A stretch of 64,000 bases of DNA from Planctomycetota bacterium (GTDB lineage: Bacteria; Planctomycetota; UBA11346). The notes under the pieces are model-generated. The model did no database searches. It saw only the letters and a program-made list of their open reading frames with translations, and had not been told where the DNA came from. Each line of letters starts with the position of its first letter. Position 1 is the first letter of the stretch. Positions 53,556 to 63,208 of this stretch are shown here, in pieces. The stretch lies in assembly GCA_016745075.1 (NCBI GenBank), contig JADGDD010000001.1, positions 1,179,125 through 1,243,124 on the forward strand. Direction: 5' to 3'. The translations under genes and the position numbers were made by a program.

Positions 53556-55205
53556 ATGAGCAAAGTAAATAAAATTGTAATCGTTGGTGGTGTTGCTGGC
53601 GGAGCTTCCTGTGCTGCACGTTTACGACGTATGGATGAACACGCAGAAATTATTTTAATAGAACGTGGCCCGCATGTTTCATTCGCAAATTGTGGGCTGC
53701 CCTATTATATTGGTGATGTGATTCAAGATGAAAGCTCCTTGCTTGTTTCTACCGCAGATACCTTTCGTAAAAAATTTGCTATAGATGTACGCGCAGAAAG
53801 CACAGTCACAGCAATTAACAGAATAGATCGCTGCGTAAACATTCAAAATAAAGACGGAAGCACCTATACAGAACCGTATGATGCCTTGGTGCTCTCTCCT
53901 GGCGCAAAACCCTTACGCCCGCCTCTGCCTGGCATAGACCTTGATGGCATTTTTGGTGTCCGCACTATTCCTGATTCTCAAAAGATCAAACAATGGATCA
54001 CCAAACGAACGGTGCAGACTGCCGTTGTCATTGGTGCCGGATTTATTGGCCTTGAAATGGCAGAAAACCTTCATCATCGAGGTATTGATGTACAAATTAT
54101 TGAACGAGCCGATCAAGTTATGCCACCACTTGATGCGGAAATGGCTAGCCGTGTACAAAACTACATCGAAAAGAAACAGGTTGCCGTCCATCTCAATAAT
54201 TCAGTGACTCATTTTGAAAAACATGAAGAAAGTATTCACGTTCACACCAGCAATGGTACCACCTTGCAAACAGATCTTGTTATTCTTGCGATTGGAGTAA
54301 GCCCAGAAAGCACACTCGCAAAAGAATCTGGCTTACGTATTGGCGAACGGGGGCATATTCTCGTTGATGAACATATGCGCACCGAAGATCCCTATGTCTA
54401 TGCCATCGGCGATGCCGTTGAAGTCAAAAATTTTGTCACAGACCTGCAAAGTAGCGTTCCTCTTGCTGGCCCTGCTAATAGGCAAGGTCGTATGGTTGCA
54501 GATATTATTGCAGGACAAAAACGTTCCTTCCGAGGCGTACAAGGAACAGCTGTTTGCGGAGCATTTGGTTTAACCATTGCGGCCACCGGTATTAATGAAC
54601 GCACTCTACGCAGTGCTAACATGTGCGATTACGACGCTATTTATTTACACCCAGGTGATCACGTCGGTTATTATCCTGGTGCAAAACCTATCCACATAAA
54701 AGTGCTCGCCTGCAAAAAAGATGGGCGCATCCTTGGTGCGCAAGCCATCGGTGAAGCAGGTGTAGAACGACGCATAGATGTGATTGCCATGGCCATACAA
54801 ATGGGTGGAACGGTCTATGATTTAGAGGATGCAGAGCTATGCTACGCGCCACAATACGGTGCAGCCAAAGACCCAGTCAACATGGCTGGCATGATTGGTG
54901 CAAATTGCCAACGTGGTGATTGCACTATTGCCCCGTGGTCTGATATCCACGCAGCGGACGTATTTCTTTTAGACGTGCGTAATCCAGAAGAATGCGAAGC
55001 TGCCCCGCTACCGAACGCACATATCATCCCTTTAGATGCTTTACGCGCTCGCCTTGATGAAATACCACGCAACACACGGATACTGGTCAGCTGCGGTGTC
55101 GGCCAACGCGCTTGGAATGCCGTCCGTATTTTAAGCCAAAATGGCTACAACGCAGAATTATTATCTGGCGGCGCCCAAACCTATTATTCATTACCGGAAG
55201 CATAA
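53556..55205 (+). CDS. CoA-disulfide / persulfide reductase with C-terminal rhodanese domain
   Basis: This 549-residue FAD- and NAD(P)H-dependent oxidoreductase has an N-terminal FAD site (KIVIVGGVAGGASCAARLRR) and an active-site Cys in FANCGLPYYIGD (C46). A second dinucleotide site (TAVVIGAGFIGLEMAENL) and the FAD motif VYAIGDAVEV follow. The C-terminal rhodanese domain (about 460-549) has the sulfur-carrying Cys in VSCGVGQRAW (C513). Enzymes of this fusion type reduce CoA-disulfide and CoA-persulfide or polysulfide. The ATG at 53556 abuts the operator dyad and has only a weak GGA upstream. A membrane rhodanese follows after 2 bp. A role in removing reactive sulfur species is likely. Confidence 0.93.
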   Translation: MSKVNKIVIVGGVAGGASCAARLRRMDEHAEIILIERGPHVSFANCGLPYYIGDVIQDESSLLVSTADTFRKKFAIDVRAESTVTAINRIDRCVNIQNKDGSTYTEPYDALVLSPGAKPLRPPLPGIDLDGIFGVRTIPDSQKIKQWITKRTVQTAVVIGAGFIGLEMAENLHHRGIDVQIIERADQVMPPLDAEMASRVQNYIEKKQVAVHLNNSVTHFEKHEESIHVHTSNGTTLQTDLVILAIGVSPESTLAKESGLRIGERGHILVDEHMRTEDPYVYAIGDAVEVKNFVTDLQSSVPLAGPANRQGRMVADIIAGQKRSFRGVQGTAVCGAFGLTIAATGINERTLRSANMCDYDAIYLHPGDHVGYYPGAKPIHIKVLACKKDGRILGAQAIGEAGVERRIDVIAMAIQMGGTVYDLEDAELCYAPQYGAAKDPVNMAGMIGANCQRGDCTIAPWSDIHAADVFLLDVRNPEECEAAPLPNAHIIPLDALRARLDEIPRNTRILVSCGVGQRAWNAVRILSQNGYNAELLSGGAQTYYSLPEA

Positions 55206-55207
55206 TT

Positions 55208-55579
55208 ATGAACAATATCGTTATCACTCTCATTATTGTCATTGTATTTATTATCTTCTATTTTTCACGTAAACCAGATATCAACAAACAGGAAGCGCAA
55301 ACCATGCTCTCTCAAGGCGCACATATTATCGACGCACGTAGTCCCGGTGAATATGCTGGCGGCTGTATAGACGGTGCCGTCAATATTCCACATACCGACA
55401 TCGTAGCAGGTATTGCCAAGCTCAATCTCCCTAAAGACGCACCTATCATTCTCTACTGTGCTAGCGGTATGCGCTCTGGCTCCGCAGCCCGCGCCCTCAA
55501 AACCGCTGGCTACACCAACGCTCATAATGCTGGTGGTATGGGACAGGCACAACAAATGCTTGCTGGGACAAACAAATAA
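55208..55579 (+). CDS. Membrane-anchored rhodanese
   Basis: This 123-residue sulfurtransferase has an N-terminal membrane anchor (MNNIVITLIIVIVFIIFYF) and a single rhodanese domain. IIDARSPGEYAGGCIDGAVNIP and the active-site loop CASGMRSG (C84) are both intact. The positive RKP after the anchor suggests the N-terminus faces outward, leaving the domain in the cytoplasm, but the topology is uncertain. The ATG at 55208 lies 2 bp after the reductase stop, so both are made together. It probably hands sulfane sulfur to or from the reductase. Confidence 0.93.
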   Translation: MNNIVITLIIVIVFIIFYFSRKPDINKQEAQTMLSQGAHIIDARSPGEYAGGCIDGAVNIPHTDIVAGIAKLNLPKDAPIILYCASGMRSGSAARALKTAGYTNAHNAGGMGQAQQMLAGTNK

Positions 55580-55669
55580 CAAAGGAACCTCGTTCCGGTT
55601 AACACCACTAATCGCTATATCTTGCATCACAAGTAATGCACATCTAACCCTCACGAACTCAATAGCATG

Positions 55670-55691
55670 AGCCATCATTCCGATGATGGCT
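55670..55691 (+). terminator. Possible terminator hairpin after the rhodanese operon
   Basis: A perfect 9-bp stem AGCCATCAT/ATGATGGCT closes a TCCG tetraloop, 90 bp after the rhodanese stop codon. It is not followed directly by a T-run (TTTTT only 20 bp later), so Rho-type or processing function is possible. The rest of the 353-bp gap 55580-55932 between convergent genes is AT-rich, with no gene recognised. Confidence 0.4.
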
Positions 55692-55932
55692 ACCCACAGC
55701 AAACCCAGACTTTTTGACACAACAAAACCAAAAAATCATTACAATACGAATCGGTCCGTAAACTCATTTAATTTCGTTATCAATGTTTTCTACGATAAGA
55801 CATATGCCATCTCGCACAACTTTGGGAATAAATTTAGGTATACTGCAAATCATTTCCCATTTCCTTCCTCACACAGGGATAAAAAATGCAATTCAACATT
55901 CTGAACTAAACGATAGAACGCTCTTACTTTTC

Positions 55933-57234
55933 TCATTTCATACAAGATAAGGTACCATTATCTGTCGCAATATAGACCATGCCAGCATCTACCCAGGGCA
56001 TGGTTCTGATACTCGTGCCATAGTCATACGTCCACTGCTCTGTTCCTGTAAATGCATCAAGGCTGATAAGCATTCCTGCGTTGGTGCCAAAAAGAATTCG
56101 GCTATCTTCTGAGGTAATACAAGCAGCAGAGTTAATCGCACTTTTTGCATTGTATGTCCACGCTATACCGTTGGTTCCTTTTTCATCAGGAGCGACACAA
56201 TACAGATTGTGATTATCTGTGCCAGCCCATGTATAATTTTTCCATGTGGATGGTGCACTATTTTGACGAAAATCATTCGTACCCACATTCACAACAACTT
56301 TTTCTGTCCAAAACGGGTCGATACTATTACCCTTTTGCGCGCTATCATAAAAATAGAGACCACGGCTACTTACGCATTGAATAACATTGCTCTCGCTTAA
56401 AGCGACACAGTCAAAATAACCAGCGTCGTTATGTTGGAAAAATGATGCCTGAGATAAAGATGTCGCAATATCAATTTTTGCTGTTCTCCCCCACCTACTT
56501 CCAAAATTTGTATAGAGCATTCCGTCGGGGCTTATGGTCGGTGAACAACGGTCTGACATTCCCCGTGCGCCCAAAAAATCAATATGAGATACGTTGTCTG
56601 TGTCAAAAGTCCAAATCAATGTTCCGGTTTCTTTATCGACAGCAAAAAGACTATTTTCTCCTAGACCAATAAAGACAGCATTAAAGGCAACGGCAGCGGA
56701 ATTTACTATCTTTCTGTTCCCTTTGACCTCCTCTCCTCTACCAAATGTCCATACTTCAGAACCATCAGCGATTCGTAATGCACGTAAAATGCCATCATTA
56801 CCGCCAATATAGAGAATGTCATTTTCTATGCAGGCAGAAGCTTCCACACCGCCCTGTATTGAAACAGTCCATTTTTCTTCACCAGTTGTTGCGTCAAAAG
56901 CATGCATACCTGTACGGCTACCAATATAAAGGACGCTGTTGAAAACGACTGGTGAGGAACGTTGCTTTTCCCCTAATTCAATACTCCACACTTTTTGCGT
57001 CGGTTCAGATTCTGGCCCTGCTGTGTGAAGTACTCCATTTCGTTTGAGGTTACCGCGATAGCACCCACCCTGCAAAGCATCATATGGTAAGGTGGTATCT
57101 ATGAGTTTTGGAAAATGGCGTGTAACCAGAGGCAAGTCGCCACTGGCGTTATGAGCTGGCTTGAAGCTTATTTCTCCAGTGGCTCCAAAAACGGTAGCAG
57201 TGCAACACAGAGAAAGTAGTAGTGTTTTATTCAT
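55933..57234 (-). CDS. Secreted PQQ-type beta-propeller protein (copy 2)
   Basis: This 433-residue paralogue of the propeller protein at 43138-44364 has signal peptide MNKTLLLSLCCTATVFGA. Blades include VLYIGSRTGMHAFDATTGEEKWTVS, ILYIGGNDGILRALRIADGSEVW, AVFIGLGENSLFAVDKETGTLIW and MVYIATDNGTLSCMK at the end. A shared early segment (RNGVLHTAGPES, corresponding to RAGVNNTKG in copy 1) supports common descent. It starts 12 bp after the double-FGE-fold gene with an AAGGAC ribosome site. Probably a periplasmic or surface binding partner of that protein. Confidence 0.88.
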   Translation of the reverse strand: MNKTLLLSLCCTATVFGATGEISFKPAHNASGDLPLVTRHFPKLIDTTLPYDALQGGCYRGNLKRNGVLHTAGPESEPTQKVWSIELGEKQRSSPVVFNSVLYIGSRTGMHAFDATTGEEKWTVSIQGGVEASACIENDILYIGGNDGILRALRIADGSEVWTFGRGEEVKGNRKIVNSAAVAFNAVFIGLGENSLFAVDKETGTLIWTFDTDNVSHIDFLGARGMSDRCSPTISPDGMLYTNFGSRWGRTAKIDIATSLSQASFFQHNDAGYFDCVALSESNVIQCVSSRGLYFYDSAQKGNSIDPFWTEKVVVNVGTNDFRQNSAPSTWKNYTWAGTDNHNLYCVAPDEKGTNGIAWTYNAKSAINSAACITSEDSRILFGTNAGMLISLDAFTGTEQWTYDYGTSIRTMPWVDAGMVYIATDNGTLSCMK

Positions 57235-57246
57235 TGGATTGTCCTT

Positions 57247-60200
57247 TTATTCTGCTGCTGTCGTTATAAAATAACCGTCTTTTATCTCGCCTGCTAGAGT
57301 CATTGTTTCTCCTGCTTTTTTCTTCAGACAGGATGCTGCTGCTGGGCCAATAACGCGGTACGATTGTCCATCAATAGTAATATGTGGCGCAGGACGACTT
57401 TGAGCAATACGGAAGCCAAGGTCTGGCATTTCGTAATAAGAGTTATGATGCGTGTCTGTATAAGCGGCTCCATGTTGACCTGTTACTGTTGGTTCACCAA
57501 AGCACCAGGAAGTGCCCAGTAAATAACGAGGGTGCAAACGGCAGTATTTTTTGAGCTGTGACCATGAATGACTCATCCAGTTAACATTACCTTTAGGGTC
57601 TACAACATTTTCGCGCAGAGGTAAAAGATCATTGTCAGAGCCATCATTTCCGAAACAGAATTCATAGACATTACCCAGTAAATCATGAATGCCACTTGGA
57701 TGTGCTTGTTTGCTTGCAACGGAATGGGTTCTACCACCAGCGTTTCTGACACCCCAGACTGTTTCTCTTTCTTGATCTCTGGTGTCTTTATTGCCCCAAT
57801 AATATTTTGTATTGGTACCTGCACGTACAACATATTCATATTCTGCGTAGGTTGGCAAGCGGAACCCATCTGCTGACCAATCTGTATAGACACGTATTTC
57901 ACGAAAAGCTCCACGGCCAAGTGTCCCCATAACATGTTTTTCATGGCCTTGTATTTCATTATTTGGGAAATCCATACCAACAAGTTTTATTTTATTCACA
58001 TGGCTGTATTGCGCTGGTTGAATGCGCAGCGGACGATAGCGGTGTGCTTGACGATAGACCTGTGTTTTTTCGACATCGGTGTAATAGAGCGGCTTCAAGC
58101 CCATCATTTCAGAATACGCATTACACCAGACAATAGCATCATGCCAATCGATATTAGTGACAGGTTCGTCATCTTTGTGTGGAAAGTCAAATATGTACAT
58201 ACTGCCCATATCACCTTGCACCGTAAATGTATAACCATTCGCTTCTGCCCAATTTTGAACCGCAACCCATTGTGCATAGGTCAGTTCTGTTTTGCCATAA
58301 GCAAAAGGCGCTATGTGAACAGTATTTTCTGTAACAGAGCTTTCAAATGTACCTGGAGCAATTTCAACCAGTGGAATATCCACAGAAGCAGGAACGCTTT
58401 TTTCTTTACGCGCAGCAATGCGCTCATTCTGAGTAAATGTCCATGCGCTGGCATGTTGCGTTACTTCGGTAACAGGTGCGGCTAAACCAGCAGCTCTACA
58501 GAGCGGGCGGAATCCAATATTATATGCACCATTCCACGGCGTATCTCCATAATCAGAAGCAGAAACGGGCTGGGCTGCACTATGGAAATCTGCACCATAT
58601 GTCATCAATTGTTCTGGATTAGGCGGCATACTGTCACCGAACATCCAGACAAACTCTCGAACATTATCATTGGTATTATACAGCCCTTTGCTATTGGCCC
58701 CACCAGTGCCGACTGCGCTGGTGCCTGTAGGTTCTTCTTGACTTGCTTCACCTTCTGAACTGGCGACCCATTCTGAGCTGGTTGGTAAACGCCATCCATC
58801 TGCTTGCCACTTCACATAAATAGTGGGCATCTCAAAATAACTAAAGGGCAGATTTTCACCATTACACCACCTATCTGGACCAAGACGTTCAACCATTGTA
58901 GAAATTTCTTTATGTCGGAATGGAATGGTCAGAGCGGCATCAGTATAATAGCAAGGTTCTTTGCCTTCCATTTCAGAAAAACCATTACACCACGCCAGTA
59001 CATCATAAAAAGTTACATTGGTAACCGGTTCTGTTTGTTCATGCGGTTGATGCCCATAACGCATGCTTCCCATATCACCTTTTTTATCAAAATTATATTT
59101 GGTCTCAAATGTATACACAGCTGCATTTGCCCAACGGAAAATCTTTTTCCAAAAATGATACGGTATTTCTGTCGTGCTTATATCAAATGCTGGCTGTGTG
59201 CCATCCTCAACTCGTGCTGTTTTGAGATGAAGACTTGGCTGTGCAGGTTGCTGCACCACCGCATCACAAGCAAAAGAATACCATTTACAATGTAGATTGG
59301 TTTCTTGTTTATTATTTTTTCCTATGTACCACCCAACAGCCTGAATATCGGTAAATGTATGCGGAGAAAACGTTGCCGTTTCAGCATCAAATTTAATTTG
59401 GTAACCATTTTCTTGAGGGGTATATGAAGCCCATGTAACATCATTTGGTCTTACATGATAAGTTTGCACAACAAAACCAGCATTCAGTGCAAATTTCTTA
59501 GGAAGGTCACAAAAACTCATATCAGAGATATACCACGCTTCTCCATCTTTAATAATATAGCGCCATTGATCAATGCCCCACCAATAACCTCTACCAATAA
59601 CAGAAGCAATACGGCTACTGTCATCAAAGGTAACGGGATATTGGTCGCCACCATTCAGGAAATCTTCTTTTTTCCAGAGGATAGACCAATAAGCATTCAT
59701 CCATGCACCAGCGGCGCGAACACGCTTGGCATTTATCGGATGGTTTTCTTGGCTCAGGCTATTGTACGGCCCTGTATGTCCGGGGTTTACTCCTATTTCG
59801 GCACCGCCATCTAAACCTGCTGGTCTTTTTGGATTTAATGGCGAGTTTGCAGCAAATACAGTAGCTCCACCGTAAAATGTGCCATTTATATGATTGGGTA
59901 ACATACTGCTATACGGCCATTGCGGTGCAGAAAAATGCTCTTCCATGCTAAATGCCATATAGTGCACATAGTCATCAGACGTTTTTCCATCACCGTCTAC
60001 ATCCACATCTGTGTCCAATAGAAAAGCATGGGGATTACCACTGACCATCGGTGATCTGGATTGTCGCCAACGGGTATCAGCATAACCCACTTCATACGCT
60101 GTTTTATCATCACCATACTCAACGATACGGCAGGAAACAGATTTCTGCGGTGTGTCTGGTCTATCAGCTTCCCAAATATACTGTGGAGTGGGAAGTGTAT

Positions 60201-60312
60201 TGGGGTCAATGGTCACGCCTTTTTCATCCACAGCCCCACGCCACGGATCATGCTCAACAGCGTTAAGAGGTAATAGGCAGGCAAGTCCTAATAAAATAGA
60301 CATACGGTACAT
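57247..60312 (-). CDS. Secreted double FGE-fold (SUMF1-like) protein (copy 2)
   Basis: This 1021-residue paralogue of the protein at 44367-47432 has the same length and the same order of parts. It has a signal peptide (MYRMSILLGLACLLPLNA) and a Ca-loop-like DVDVDGDGKTSDD near residue 110. The beta module contains FTDIQAVGWYIGK. Two FGE folds each carry GDMGSM..EPVT..WCN.(F/Y)SEMEG motifs and closing NIGFRPL / DLGFRIA segments. After the second GTSW there is a single Cys, so the two-cysteine active site of true FGE is absent. A C-terminal tail of about 45 residues (ITIDGQSYRVIGPAAASC) is not in copy 1. GAGGAG precedes the ATG. It probably binds a surface glycan or another protein rather than maturing sulfatases. 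Confidence 0.87.
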   Translation of the reverse strand: MYRMSILLGLACLLPLNAVEHDPWRGAVDEKGVTIDPNTLPTPQYIWEADRPDTPQKSVSCRIVEYGDDKTAYEVGYADTRWRQSRSPMVSGNPHAFLLDTDVDVDGDGKTSDDYVHYMAFSMEEHFSAPQWPYSSMLPNHINGTFYGGATVFAANSPLNPKRPAGLDGGAEIGVNPGHTGPYNSLSQENHPINAKRVRAAGAWMNAYWSILWKKEDFLNGGDQYPVTFDDSSRIASVIGRGYWWGIDQWRYIIKDGEAWYISDMSFCDLPKKFALNAGFVVQTYHVRPNDVTWASYTPQENGYQIKFDAETATFSPHTFTDIQAVGWYIGKNNKQETNLHCKWYSFACDAVVQQPAQPSLHLKTARVEDGTQPAFDISTTEIPYHFWKKIFRWANAAVYTFETKYNFDKKGDMGSMRYGHQPHEQTEPVTNVTFYDVLAWCNGFSEMEGKEPCYYTDAALTIPFRHKEISTMVERLGPDRWCNGENLPFSYFEMPTIYVKWQADGWRLPTSSEWVASSEGEASQEEPTGTSAVGTGGANSKGLYNTNDNVREFVWMFGDSMPPNPEQLMTYGADFHSAAQPVSASDYGDTPWNGAYNIGFRPLCRAAGLAAPVTEVTQHASAWTFTQNERIAARKEKSVPASVDIPLVEIAPGTFESSVTENTVHIAPFAYGKTELTYAQWVAVQNWAEANGYTFTVQGDMGSMYIFDFPHKDDEPVTNIDWHDAIVWCNAYSEMMGLKPLYYTDVEKTQVYRQAHRYRPLRIQPAQYSHVNKIKLVGMDFPNNEIQGHEKHVMGTLGRGAFREIRVYTDWSADGFRLPTYAEYEYVVRAGTNTKYYWGNKDTRDQERETVWGVRNAGGRTHSVASKQAHPSGIHDLLGNVYEFCFGNDGSDNDLLPLRENVVDPKGNVNWMSHSWSQLKKYCRLHPRYLLGTSWCFGEPTVTGQHGAAYTDTHHNSYYEMPDLGFRIAQSRPAPHITIDGQSYRVIGPAAASCLKKKAGETMTLAGEIKDGYFITTAAE

Positions 60313-60564
60313 AATGAAGTGCTCCTCTATATTTATATAACAGATATCCCTTTCCTATTACAATGAAGGCTGTGCGTAATAGCGGCTTTTTTTGCATGAT
60401 TGAAAAACATTCTCTCAAGAGATGCTCTTATCAGCCCATCACAGTTACAGTGCCTTCTCCCCTATAGTAGCACACATCGATAAATAGAGACTCTCCCTTG
60501 TCTAACCCATCGAACCAGTCTCTTTTACTTGTCCTAATCCATAGGGTCTTAACAAAAGTATTGT

Positions 60565-63084
60565 CTATTCTCTGGAGGTCATGTGTACCGTTATCCTATG
60601 TACTCCCGATTGATGTATTTCATAGGTTGCGTATCGTGAGTTTTCAACGGTTGTGATGCCCATTGTAATAGCATCTTCATTTAAAACGGCTGTGTGTACT
60701 GTTTTGTTCTCAGGCATCAGTATTTCAAGTTTATAATCGGTCGCGTTTCCTGTGAACTCTATTGAGAGAGTGTTGTCAGTTATCTGATAGATGTAGGCAA
60801 GGTATGAACGAGATGCTTCATATTTGACGCAGACCTGTACTTTTTTATTTGCAGTTAGCAGCCATCTTGGTGCAATGCGCGCTTTTTGATAGGCTACTGC
60901 TAGATCTTTTACACCAGCTAGCCCTTCGAGTAGGGCATAGACCACAGCAGCCGCCCCCCAGTTTGAAGGTATGCCAGCGGAGACTTCGGATGCTGTGAAA
61001 GAGTAGGGTCTATCCGAGAGGGTTATTCCAAAGACAGCCCAAAAAGAATCGTCAATTGCGGCGTGGAATGAAATGTGGGTAACGTGCTTTTCTGGGTGTG
61101 GGTTATTAATGCCACAGACATACGAGGCGAGATTTTCACAGTGCGCATTTTTTCCGTTCCATGCTACTTTGGCTTGAGGAGATGCTCCGAGTTGTGCGTA
61201 GGCAAGTATGCTTTGTGGCGTATGGTTTTCCCCCATAAATGAATCTGTAGAGCTATTGTCAAATGAGTTTCTGACAGAGGGCATCCACCAATTATTGAGG
61301 TGTGTACCTGATTGTATATAGAGAGCGCTTTCATGGCCGTCTTCGTAGTGAAAAGAAATGGTTCCTGCAATTTTATTGGTGGTACTTGCTGTATGCAAGA
61401 GATACAGCGATTCAAGTTTTTGATGTATAGGTATGTGAATGTCTTGTTGATACCCTTGTCTCGTGGAAAGCCCGATACAGGCTTTTCTTGAATTTTCTTC
61501 AGGGTTCACAATATGAAATGGTATGTCATGGTAGACTTGGGTGCCTACTGGCATTTCTGCAAAATCATTATCGCCATCTTGTGTCCATCCAGAAACATGC
61601 TCTGCTCCTTGCCCATTAATATCAACATTGACAACATCTGTTAATGATATTGTTTGAAAAGTTCTTTTTGGGGTCTGTTCATTTTTTCCGGTGAAACAAC
61701 AGGGTAAAAATCCTTTGTATTTTTTTGCGGTGGCATGCATCTGCTCTAATATCTCTACGCCGTAACGTTCAAAGCCATGTTCAAATGCACCGTGAGCGAG
61801 TTCACCAGCAACCAGAGGAGACGTTCCTCCATTCATATACTGCCATTGTTTTATTCCAGAAAAAACATGGTCTTCAAAAGGTGGGTATATAAGAAAAAAT
61901 TCATTTGGGCATTCTTTTGGTTTCTCTCTTTTTATATTTTTATATGTTTCAATAATGGCTGCACTTTGCGTGTGTTTTATGTTTCTGTTAAGTGCGTAGG
62001 CATTTGATAGGGAGACTTGTTCTGATAAATCAACACCAAAATCTCTTATAACATCTGCTTGCTCGGGGATGTGGTGTGTAAAAAAACGTCCATTCCATGC
62101 GAGTGCATTCAGTTTCTCTCGGATGCTGTGTGCTATGGCTGTGTATGTATCCGCTTCGGTGTCGCGATGTGCGGCGTGCAGCATTTCTGCGAGGTATTCA
62201 CAGGAACGTGCAAACCCTGTATTATCTCCATGCATAATACCGAATCGTGTTGCCTCTGTGATGCACATTTTTTGCATGCCGTTAATGCGGGCATCTTCGT
62301 CTGATTGAAAATCCCAAGTATCTATGGTAAAGCCACGTTTGAGCAGTTGAAACTGTTGTGACCAACGAAAGCTGTCGGTCATACTGTATTCAAATGCTTT
62401 GATCGCAGAGTCTAGTTTGTCATGCATCCATGCATGGTCTCCTGTTGCTTTCCACGTATAATACAAACCTTCTGTAAATAAATATTCGAGATCATTTTCT
62501 ACAGGTATTCGTTTTAATTCTGTTTCTTGGTCTGTGCTTTTGTAGAAGAAATTATTGCGAGAGAGTTGCTGCTCCATGAAGGTAGCGCGAGGGCTGCTGG
62601 AATAAATGTTGTCGTACATCATTCCATCTGAACGTTGGGTGTGCTGAAAAAAATCAATAGCATCCTTTATGTCACCATAAAAATATTTCATGCCCTTTAA
62701 GACGTGTACGTGATCTCGCAGCCACATAAAAAACATGCGATACGACTTCCCTTCAAAACGCATGAAATGATTTTCTTTGTCTATGACCATTGAAAAATAA
62801 AGCATTTCAAGTAATTCTTTGAAGCAGCCGGTGTCATCATCAATAGCTGTGGTACAATCCACTGTAAAAGTGGTTGATTCAAGCACGGCTCCATCCATGT
62901 CTTTGAGGAGTATGCGATGTGTGCCAAGTGAACCGCCAACCGTAAAAGTGTATGTATCTGTAACGGTTGTGTTGATGTATTCTCTCCCGTCTCCATCGCA
63001 GACGGAGAGCAGGCCTTGAGTGAGATCACATAACTCAACGCATTCTAAGGGACGCATATTATATGCTGTGTTCTTGATTTTCAT
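60565..63084 (-). CDS. Six-hairpin glycosidase-like enzyme
   Basis: This 839-residue protein seems to be an (alpha/alpha)6 glycoside hydrolase, although no specific GH family can be named safely. The helical catalytic region (about residues 90-440) has aromatic and acidic motifs such as MFFMWLRDHVHVLKG, RSDGMMYDNIYS, FTIDTWDFQSDED and NALAWNGRFFTHH. An inserted or following beta-sandwich (about 510-640; KACIGLSTRQGYQQDIHIPIH) resembles a carbohydrate-binding domain. A final beta domain (about 720-839) includes APRWLLTANKKVQVCVKY. AAGGAAG lies 6 bp before the ATG. No signal peptide, so cytoplasmic. It lies beside the sulfatase/rhamnosidase block and probably works on the same glycan. Confidence 0.72.
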   Translation of the reverse strand: MKIKNTAYNMRPLECVELCDLTQGLLSVCDGDGREYINTTVTDTYTFTVGGSLGTHRILLKDMDGAVLESTTFTVDCTTAIDDDTGCFKELLEMLYFSMVIDKENHFMRFEGKSYRMFFMWLRDHVHVLKGMKYFYGDIKDAIDFFQHTQRSDGMMYDNIYSSSPRATFMEQQLSRNNFFYKSTDQETELKRIPVENDLEYLFTEGLYYTWKATGDHAWMHDKLDSAIKAFEYSMTDSFRWSQQFQLLKRGFTIDTWDFQSDEDARINGMQKMCITEATRFGIMHGDNTGFARSCEYLAEMLHAAHRDTEADTYTAIAHSIREKLNALAWNGRFFTHHIPEQADVIRDFGVDLSEQVSLSNAYALNRNIKHTQSAAIIETYKNIKREKPKECPNEFFLIYPPFEDHVFSGIKQWQYMNGGTSPLVAGELAHGAFEHGFERYGVEILEQMHATAKKYKGFLPCCFTGKNEQTPKRTFQTISLTDVVNVDINGQGAEHVSGWTQDGDNDFAEMPVGTQVYHDIPFHIVNPEENSRKACIGLSTRQGYQQDIHIPIHQKLESLYLLHTASTTNKIAGTISFHYEDGHESALYIQSGTHLNNWWMPSVRNSFDNSSTDSFMGENHTPQSILAYAQLGASPQAKVAWNGKNAHCENLASYVCGINNPHPEKHVTHISFHAAIDDSFWAVFGITLSDRPYSFTASEVSAGIPSNWGAAAVVYALLEGLAGVKDLAVAYQKARIAPRWLLTANKKVQVCVKYEASRSYLAYIYQITDNTLSIEFTGNATDYKLEILMPENKTVHTAVLNEDAITMGITTVENSRYATYEIHQSGVHRITVHMTSRE

Positions 63085-63208
63085 GTGTCTTCCTTCGGTT
63101 TAGAATTATGTATCATCACAGAAAACGTGATACTTTCTGTTGTTCTCTCAATGCCAGGAAGGAAGTGCGATAGACCTTATTCTTCAACTGTTCATGTAGC
63201 GCCGTATT

